A DNA stretch of 8,413 nucleotides from a bacterium SM23_31. GTDB taxonomy: Bacteria > SM23-31. The DNA lies in contig LJUD01000111.1 of NCBI GenBank assembly GCA_001304035.1, forward strand, positions 1 through 8,413, read 5' to 3'. The notes under the pieces are model-generated. The model had not been told where the DNA came from, did no database searches, and was given only the letters and a program-made list of their open reading frames with translations. The position numbers were made by a program, and so were the translations under genes. The stretch's first letter is position 1, and each line of letters starts with the position of its first letter. This document shows positions 1-3,761 of the stretch, one piece after another.

Positions 1-1112
1 TCGGCGGGCTTACGGAAATTCCTGTTGGAGAAACTGTCCCATCGCCCGACGTATATTTTTACCGCAATAAAATGGAATTCTCATTCAGTGATAAAGTTTG
101 GAACACCCATGAGAAAAAAATTCAGCCGAATGCGATGGGTCTCGGTCTTCACCTTCCCGGACGATACAATACCGTGATTGACATCGAGGAATGTTTCCTT
201 CAATCGGACATAAGTAACCGTGTTGTGCGGTTTGTACGGGAGTCCGCAGTTAAGAGCGGTCTGCCGGCATATAATATTCAAAGGCATAAAGGATTCTGGC
301 GTTTCCTGATTATCCGTGAGGGAAAACTGACCGGAGAGAGACTTTTGAACCTGATTACGAACAGGTGCGGCGAAAACGAAGACAGCGTTATTAACGAACT
401 TGCAGAGAAAATGAGAAATGAAATCCCTGAAGTAACGGCATTTTTCCATGCTGAACATCCGGGTAAATCACAGGCGGCAATCTGGGAAAATATCAGGAAG
501 GTCTACGGTAAAGATTTTATCCAGGAACGTATCGGTCAATATAAGTTCCGGGTGGACTGCGGAACTTTTTTTCAAACAAATTCCCGGCAGGTGGAAAAAC
601 TCTACGAAACGGTTAAAGAGGCAGGAAAATTTACCGGAAAAGAAACGGTATATGACCTGTTCTCAGGCGTGGGGACTATACCGGTTTATCTTTCACCCGC
701 AGTATGCGGGGGCACAATTATCGGAATGGAACTCGATCCCCGTGCTGTCGAGGCGGCGCATGCAAATGCCGAACTGAATAATGTCACAAATTGCCATTTT
801 GTTCAGGGTAAAGTGCGTTCATTGATAAAATACCCGCCTGCGTTGTTCAAGAAATTCGGAAAGCCGGATGTCATTATTGCCGACCCTCCCCGCAGCGGAA
901 TCGACCAAAAGACTGTGGATAGAATAATAAAACTCAATGCAGAACGGATAGTGTACGTTTCGTGTAATCCGGCGGCGCTTGCCAGGGACCTGAAAGTATT
1001 TTCAAGTGACTATCACATCGAAAAAGTCGTTCCGGTCGATATGTTCCCTCACACCGCTCATATTGAATCGGTAACGGCGCTGATAAAAAAGAGTGAGCAA
1101 TCGTCCGTATAA
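1..1112 (+). CDS. rlmD: 23S rRNA (uracil-C5)-methyltransferase, RlmD/TrmA family (5' end outside window)
   Basis: This enzyme transfers a methyl group from SAM to C5 of a uracil in RNA; RlmD acts on U1939 of 23S rRNA. The frame is open to the left edge (first full codon at 3), and the ATG at 72 is internal because it sits in the family motif YRNKMEF. About 369 residues are visible; roughly 90-100 N-terminal residues, which would carry the TRAM domain and iron-sulfur cysteines, lie outside. Counting from the Met at 72, visible motifs are FFQTN (166-170), SAM-binding DLFSGVGT (195-202), GMELDP (218-223), DPPRSG (271-276), the nucleophile Cys298 in SCNPA (codon 963-965) and the general-base Glu332 in HIE (codon 1065-1067). 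The catalytic apparatus looks complete. RlmD, RlmC and TrmA are hard to separate without the N-terminus, so the family is certain and the exact target base is inferred. No convincing terminator follows. Confidence 0.93.
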   Translation, partial: GGLTEIPVGETVPSPDVYFYRNKMEFSFSDKVWNTHEKKIQPNAMGLGLHLPGRYNTVIDIEECFLQSDISNRVVRFVRESAVKSGLPAYNIQRHKGFWRFLIIREGKLTGERLLNLITNRCGENEDSVINELAEKMRNEIPEVTAFFHAEHPGKSQAAIWENIRKVYGKDFIQERIGQYKFRVDCGTFFQTNSRQVEKLYETVKEAGKFTGKETVYDLFSGVGTIPVYLSPAVCGGTIIGMELDPRAVEAAHANAELNNVTNCHFVQGKVRSLIKYPPALFKKFGKPDVIIADPPRSGIDQKTVDRIIKLNAERIVYVSCNPAALARDLKVFSSDYHIEKVVPVDMFPHTAHIESVTALIKKSEQSSV

Positions 1113-1160
1113 AATCAGTTTGATTAATGCATAAAAAGTGTTACATTTAAAGTTAATATT

Positions 1161-1178
1161 TCCCCTTTCAAAGGGGGA
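1161..1178. repeat. short C/G hairpin downstream of the methyltransferase
   Basis: The sequence TCCCCTTTCAAAGGGGGA folds into a strong hairpin (CCCCTT against AAGGGG, loop TCA) about 50 bp after the methyltransferase stop. It is not followed by a T run, so it is a poor intrinsic terminator. It may instead be one of the short intergenic palindromes that litter this window. Confidence 0.4.
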
Positions 1179-1266
1179 TTTACAGAAGAAATTAAATGTG
1201 ATGACATTCGAAATACAGCAATTTAAACGCAAAGTAAAAAGAAGGCGCATCACGGAGTGATCCCTA

Positions 1267-1342
1267 AAGCTCACTGTTGGTGTTGTCACCAACAGTTAAA
1301 TAGAAGGACATGTGTGTTGGTGACAACACCAACACACAGCTT
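1267..1342. repeat. inverted pair of TGTTGGTG-TTGT-CACCAACA hairpins (BIME-like)
   Basis: Unit one is a perfect 10-bp-arm hairpin with loop TTGT (1273-1296), preceded by AAGCTCACT (1267-1275). Unit two is a perfect 12-bp-arm hairpin with loop ACAA (1311-1338), followed by AGCTTA. Read on the other strand, unit two is the same element as unit one, so the two copies face each other like the paired REPs of a BIME. A third copy with the same 5' flank lies at 3470-3497. Confidence 0.7.
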
Positions 1343-1361
1343 ATTTATATTAAATAATAAC

Positions 1362-1380
1362 AATCCCGCTTAGCGGGATT
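1362..1380. repeat. AATCCCGC-TTA-GCGGGATT palindrome, copy 1
   Basis: This is a perfect 8-bp-arm hairpin with a TTA loop followed by ATTCCTTT. It has terminator-like geometry but no proper T tract. Further copies are at 1709-1723 and 1745-1776, with a degenerate one at 2040-2057, so it is a dispersed repeat and not a gene-specific terminator. Confidence 0.65.
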
Positions 1381-1460
1381 ATTCCTTTGTGTTCTTTGTG
1401 GTTTATGAATTATTCAGGTAAGTTAAACGCGTATTGAAAAAAATATATCAGGATGAAAAG

Positions 1461-1655
1461 ATGATAAAAAAAATAGTCAAAATACGCAAATTAGACGATA
1501 ATTCATCCCGGGTTACTCGGGATGATTTAGACTATTGGCTGAACAAATCTCCCGAAGAAAGAATATCAACTGTGGAGCATTTACGAAGGCAATATCATGG
1601 AAGTACAGCAAGACTTCAAAGAACTGTTAAAATTGTTAAACAGAAACAAAGTTGA
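1461..1655 (+). CDS. small hypothetical protein, probable partner of a nucleotidyltransferase
   Basis: A 64-residue basic protein. The frame could extend to a TTG at 1434, but the ATG at 1461 has AGGA seven bases upstream (1450-1453), so I prefer it. It carries the pattern YWLNKSPEERIS ... LRRQYHGSTARLQR. From memory this is typical of small proteins encoded just ahead of, and overlapping, AbiEii/DUF6036-like nucleotidyltransferases; that recollection needs a search. The last 59 bases overlap the start of such a gene, which is broken here. Residues around SSRVTRD, between KLDDN and DLDYW, are encoded by a palindrome (1503-1525) that looks like an in-frame insertion. Function is unknown, with an accessory role in a toxin-antitoxin-like pair possible. 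With its partner broken, it may be decaying. Confidence 0.6.
   Translation: MIKKIVKIRKLDDNSSRVTRDDLDYWLNKSPEERISTVEHLRRQYHGSTARLQRTVKIVKQKQS
1503..1525. repeat. TCATCCCG...CGGGATGA palindrome inside the small gene
   Basis: Perfect 8-bp arms (1503-1510 and 1518-1525) flank the loop GGTTACT. Its right half, TACTCGGGAT (1514-1523), recurs exactly at 1798-1807, at the break point of the HicB relic. Inside the gene it adds about seven codons without changing frame. Confidence 0.6.
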
Positions 1656-1708
1656 ATATATAATCTGCATAATTGATAAAAGTGTTTATTTGTTGATATA
1701 TGTTATTG

Positions 1709-1723
1709 TCCCGCTTAGCGGGA
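1709..1723. repeat. TCCCGC-TTA-GCGGGA palindrome, copy 2
   Basis: Perfect 6-bp arms with a TTA loop, followed by TTAATTTTT. It lies inside the out-of-register tail of the nucleotidyltransferase relic. The trailing T-rich stretch means it could terminate transcription, but its repetition elsewhere argues for a mobile palindrome. Confidence 0.6.
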
Positions 1724-1744
1724 TTAATTTTTCACCCTCACCCT

Positions 1745-1776
1745 TAACCTCTTCCCGCTTAGCGGGAGAGAGGTTA
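1745..1776. repeat. extended TAACCTCT...AGAGGTTA palindrome, copy 3
   Basis: The CCCGC-TTA-GCGGG core is embedded in a longer stem, with TAACCTCTTCCCGC on the left and GCGGGAGAGAGGTTA on the right. The two arms are complementary apart from one extra base on the right. It is preceded by a CACCCTCACCCT stretch. It lies 22 bp after copy 2. Confidence 0.65.
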
Positions 1777-1805
1777 ATATCGCATAGTTATATCGAGTAC
1801 TCGGG

Positions 1806-1907
1806 ATAAAGAATGTAAAAGAAACGATTCAACTATGGATAGACACGGCAAATGAATTTGGACACCCGGTACCAGAACCAAAAGGAGAAAGATTGATATT
1901 TGGTTAA
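1806..1907 (+). pseudogene. HicB-type antitoxin, C-terminal relic
   Basis: The frame encodes KNVKETIQLWIDTANEFG followed by HPVPEPKGERLIFG and a stop. This matches the typical end of HicB antitoxins, in which an EAL.NV.EAI.LW helix is followed by a G.P.PEP segment. The N-terminal RNase-H-like fold is absent: the frame is closed by a TAG at 1785-1787, and the homology begins right after a TACTCGGGAT repeat end at 1798-1807. No HicA toxin is recognisable nearby. I read it as a dead antitoxin fragment joined to repeat DNA. Confidence 0.6.
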
Positions 1908-1961
1908 ATGAGTCAAACGGAAAAACAAGAATCAAAATAAAAGTAAAAATGTGGTTAGGTC

Positions 1962-2174
1962 ATGCAATATTATATGTTGTATTATGGTTTCAGACAAAGT
2001 CTGATCTTTAGAAAGGACAAGAAATCAAAAGGTAGGGTGATCCCGCTGAGCGTGATTAAGTATGGCTATACACTCAAAGAAATTGCAGAATATAGAAGCT
2101 TTAATTATACTGCAGTGAGAAGAGCGATTAAAAAAATTTAAGAGAAATATAAAAAGTAATAATGCAAGACCTGA
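1962..2174 (+). pseudogene. RAYT/IS200-like transposase (Y1_Tnp, REP-associated), C-terminal relic
   Basis: The frame gives VIPLSVIKYGYTLKEIAEY, then RSFNYTAVRRAIKKI and a stop at 2139-2141. This resembles the helix-turn-helix tail of REP-associated tyrosine transposases (kyGYTLkEIA.ylg.hYstVsrai). The same frame continues past further stops to CKT and TGA (2163-2174), which resembles the FKT ending I remember for these proteins. The catalytic HUH domain and tyrosine are missing. The first part of the frame (from ATG 1962) is not recognisable. A degenerate copy of the ATCCCGC-TTA-GCGGGAT palindrome lies at 2040-2057. Family assignment is by pattern and moderate. Between the HicB relic and 2241 I see only this relic, the palindrome at 1990-2004 and the tandem repeat after it. 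Confidence 0.5.
1990..2004. repeat. TCAGAC-AAA-GTCTGA palindrome
   Basis: Perfect 6-bp arms with an AAA loop, upstream of the recognisable part of the transposase relic. Only one copy is seen in this window. Its form (short perfect arms, three-base loop) matches the other palindromes here. Confidence 0.5.
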
Positions 2175-2200
2175 CCCCGAATTTTCTGACCCCGAATTTT
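2171..2200. repeat. perfect tandem duplication of a 15-bp unit
   Basis: The unit CTGACCCCGAATTTT occurs twice in direct succession with no mismatch (2171-2185 and 2186-2200), at the very end of the transposase relic. It may be slippage or a remnant of repeat-end duplication. It is non-coding as far as I can tell. Confidence 0.8.
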
Positions 2201-2241
2201 AGATAAACCGCGTTCATATAAAGCTTTGTATGTAGAATAAA

Positions 2242-2442
2242 ATGAATAATGTACCAATAAATATATTAACGGAAATGCACGTTCAGTGGGAGGACCGGAT
2301 CGAGATTCCCTGTAAAGATATGGACCTCGACTGCCTGCCGGACGAGAATGGCGGTATTCCATTCGGAAATTATGCCATGTGCTATGCGTATGACCCTGAA
2401 AAGGGAACGTGCCCGTTTGTTCCGTTTCGGAAAGCACGGTAA
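2242..2442 (+). CDS. hypothetical four-cysteine small protein
   Basis: A 66-residue protein I do not recognise. It is acidic in the middle and holds four cysteines, C24, C31, C47 and C57 (spacing 6, 15 and 9), which could bind a metal or form disulfides. There is no signal peptide and no membrane segment. The start is fixed by an in-frame TAG at 2233-2235 just before the ATG. No Shine-Dalgarno sequence is visible. Codon use is noticeably more GC-rich at third positions than in the surrounding debris and resembles the downstream transporter, which supports a real gene. It ends 33 bp before the strong ribosome-binding site of the transporter, so the two could share a transcript. Confidence 0.6.
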   Translation: MNNVPINILTEMHVQWEDRIEIPCKDMDLDCLPDENGGIPFGNYAMCYAYDPEKGTCPFVPFRKAR

Positions 2443-2475
2443 TTACACAATTGCATGAACATCTAACATAACTCT

Positions 2476-2482
2476 AAGGAGG
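2476..2482 (+). promoter_or_regulatory. strong Shine-Dalgarno AAGGAGG pointing to an upstream, possibly AUA, start
   Basis: This is the best ribosome-binding site in the window. It lies more than 60 bases before the first in-frame ATG of the transporter (2544), too far to serve it. Ten bases after it, in the transporter frame, is ATA (2493), beginning INKNNDTPKAPVHPYIA. No ATG, GTG or TTG in that frame lies between 2478 and 2544. Confidence 0.6.
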
Positions 2483-2543
2483 CGAGAACTTTATAAACAA
2501 AAATAATGATACGCCAAAGGCGCCGGTTCATCCGTATATAGCG

Positions 2544-3392
2544 ATGTTGACGTCTGTCTTTTTTATATCCTCGGCTTCGATTATCATACGTTATTCGGAT
2601 GCACCGCCGCTTATTATTGCATTTTACCGGGTTTTTTTTGCAGCGGTACTGCTCTATATTTTTGCGCCTTCTTCGACAAACAGGCACTTGAGACGAATCG
2701 ACCGGCAGACGCTGCTGACATGTGCGCTTGCCGGATTTTTTCTTGCGCTTCATTTTGCGACCTGGATAACGTCTCTGTCCTACACGACCATTGCGAATTC
2801 TGTTGTGCTTGTTGATTCCGGTCCGCTGATTGCGCTTTTTCTTTCGCACTTTATATTAAAAGAGAAGGGCTCACCCACAACATTTGGCGCTATTTTAATT
2901 GCAATGACCGGCGTGGTTATTATAAGCTGGGGGGATTTTTCGACAGATTCCGGGCATTTCACCGGTGATGTGCTTGCCGTGATAGGAGCATTCGGGACTG
3001 CTGCATATCTTATATGCGGCCGTGTTATCCGCCAGAGAATGCCGTTGACACCGTTCTTAGTGCTGGTTTACGGTTTTGCGGCACTGTTTTTATGCATATA
3101 TTGTTTTATTACCCGGATTGATTTTTTCGGTTATACGCCTTACAATTACCTGTTATTTGCGGCGCTTGCGGTTTTCCCGACTATCGGAGGGCACTCGCTT
3201 ATTCTTTATACGCTTCGGTATATGAAAGCATACCTTGCGAATTTAGCTTTTCTCGGTGAACCGGTTGCGGCGCCGGTGCTCGCATTTTTGTTCTTTCGGG
3301 AAGCCCCGTCGTGGTTTTTCTATGCCGGAGGAATTCTGATTATATTAGGCTCATTAGCAGCGATTGTGCACGAGGGGAGGAGGGAAAAATAA
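2544..3392 (+). CDS. EamA/DMT-family membrane transporter
   Basis: An inner-membrane permease of the drug/metabolite transporter superfamily with two EamA repeats (about residues 1-128 and 140-275) and ten predicted helices. Substrate is unknown; relatives export amino acids or other small metabolites. Family signatures are PPLIIAFYR (helix 2), HFATWITSLSYTTIANSVVL (helices 3-4) and LANLAFLGEPVAAPVLAFLF (helix 9). The coordinates use the first conventional start, but this cuts helix 1 short. The same frame is open from 2478 and reads ...PKAPVHPYIA before this Met, like the usual N-terminus of these proteins. A strong AAGGAGG lies at 2476-2482. The true start is therefore probably upstream, perhaps at ATA 2493, giving 299 residues. 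No regulator or enzyme is adjacent to suggest a substrate. Confidence 0.9.
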   Translation: MLTSVFFISSASIIIRYSDAPPLIIAFYRVFFAAVLLYIFAPSSTNRHLRRIDRQTLLTCALAGFFLALHFATWITSLSYTTIANSVVLVDSGPLIALFLSHFILKEKGSPTTFGAILIAMTGVVIISWGDFSTDSGHFTGDVLAVIGAFGTAAYLICGRVIRQRMPLTPFLVLVYGFAALFLCIYCFITRIDFFGYTPYNYLLFAALAVFPTIGGHSLILYTLRYMKAYLANLAFLGEPVAAPVLAFLFFREAPSWFFYAGGILIILGSLAAIVHEGRREK

Positions 3393-3409
3393 ATAATGGA
3401 GTTTAATAG

Positions 3410-3505
3410 ATGACAAGAATTTTGAAAGATAATGAGATTCAGGATTTAATTAAAGAAGAAAAAACCATTAAGCTCACTTTTGGTGTTGTCACCAACAATG
3501 TTTAA
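3410..3505 (+). pseudogene. 31-codon ORF fused to a palindromic repeat
   Basis: ATG 3410 has GGAG eight bases upstream (3398-3401) and encodes MTRILKDNEIQDLIKEEKTI. The frame then enters the TTGGTG-TTGT-CACCAA repeat (encoding KLTFGVVTNNV) and stops. The good ribosome-binding site plus a helical, charged start suggest the 5' stub of a longer gene whose body was lost where the repeat begins. I cannot name the family. It could also be a chance ORF. Confidence 0.35.
3470..3497. repeat. TTGGTG-TTGT-CACCAA hairpin, copy 3
   Basis: It begins with AAGCTCACT (3470-3478), exactly as copy 1 does at 1267-1275, and then matches that copy through the hairpin with a single substitution. That mutation (G to T at 3479) shortens the perfect arms to six bases. 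It forms the 3' end of the small fused ORF. Confidence 0.7.
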
Positions 3506-3569
3506 CGGGATTTAAAAAGGCTATGATAAATTTTATGGTTTGTTTAGAATTGTAATAGTAATATATATA

Positions 3570-3655
3570 TGTAGAGACGCATGGCGATGCGTCTCCTAAT
3601 AAATGGAGCGACATGTATGCATTCTGTTTTAGACGCATCGCCATGCGTCTCTACA
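3570..3655. repeat. 86-bp element with perfect 25-bp inverted repeats, each itself a hairpin
   Basis: The left end (3570-3594) and right end (3631-3655) are perfect reverse complements over 25 bp. Each contains AGACGCAT-GGCG-ATGCGTCT (or its complement), an 8-bp-arm hairpin. The 36-bp centre shows nothing coding. This is a REP-like pair or miniature mobile element lying in the nadB leader. The rest of the 3506-3761 gap holds only AT-rich DNA and the possible promoter. Confidence 0.8.
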
Positions 3656-3700
3656 CACTAATTTGTTGGCTTAATCAGAATTATATCTTGAATCTTAATG

Positions 3701-3706
3701 TATAAT
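3701..3706 (+). promoter_or_regulatory. possible -10 box (TATAAT) ahead of nadB
   Basis: A consensus TATAAT lies 56 bases before the nadB start, between the inverted-repeat element and the gene. No good -35 hexamer lies at the right spacing, and the DNA is AT-rich, so chance occurrence is likely. Confidence 0.25.
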
Positions 3707-3761
3707 TATTTCACAAAACAATTTCAGACAATATGCACCTTAATGAAACAAAGGAAGAATT

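Larger units (their letters stand above)
1222..1408. repeat. composite repeat island with outer TTTAAACGCAAAG-like ends
   Basis: This gene-free stretch starts with TTTAAACGCAAAG (1222-1234) and ends with CTTTGTGGTTTA (1394-1405), which is nearly the reverse complement of the start. Between the ends lie the small palindrome ATCAC-GGA-GTGAT (1249-1261), two TTGGTG hairpins in opposite orientation, and an AATCCCGC-TTA-GCGGGATT hairpin. The outer ends resemble those of the element between tatC and the prenyl synthase (6390-6483). I read it as a decayed MITE-like unit into which other palindromes have inserted. The rest of the gap between 1113 and 1460 shows nothing else I can support. Confidence 0.45.
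1597..1809 (+). pseudogene. truncated nucleotidyltransferase (DUF6036/AbiEii-like N-terminus)
   Basis: The first 24 or so residues, MEVQQDFKELLKLL followed by NRNKVEYIIC, read like the start of a minimal nucleotidyltransferase of the DUF6036/AbiEii kind. In these the next residues would be the GGYA.. segment leading to the catalytic aspartates. Here the homology stops near 1670 and the frame runs on through low-complexity DNA and two CCCGC-TTA-GCGGG palindromes to a stop at 1807-1809. No catalytic motif is present, so the gene is broken. It overlaps the upstream small gene by 59 bases, which I believe is the ancestral arrangement. The family name rests on memory of the N-terminal pattern only. 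Confidence 0.5.

Noticed and set aside
1949..2011. Short hydrophobic ORF (MWLGHAILYVVLWFQTKSDL)
   Set aside because: Only 20 codons, no Shine-Dalgarno, and it overlaps the transposase relic and a palindrome in AT-rich debris.
2512..2522. CGCC-AAA-GGCG palindrome in the transporter's 5' region as another in-frame repeat
   Set aside because: The arms are only four bases long and it encodes ordinary-looking N-terminal residues. It is too weak to separate from chance.
1267..3655. The many hairpins as a CRISPR array
   Set aside because: The units are palindromes of different families in mixed orientations with irregular spacing. There are no equal-length spacers and no cas genes.
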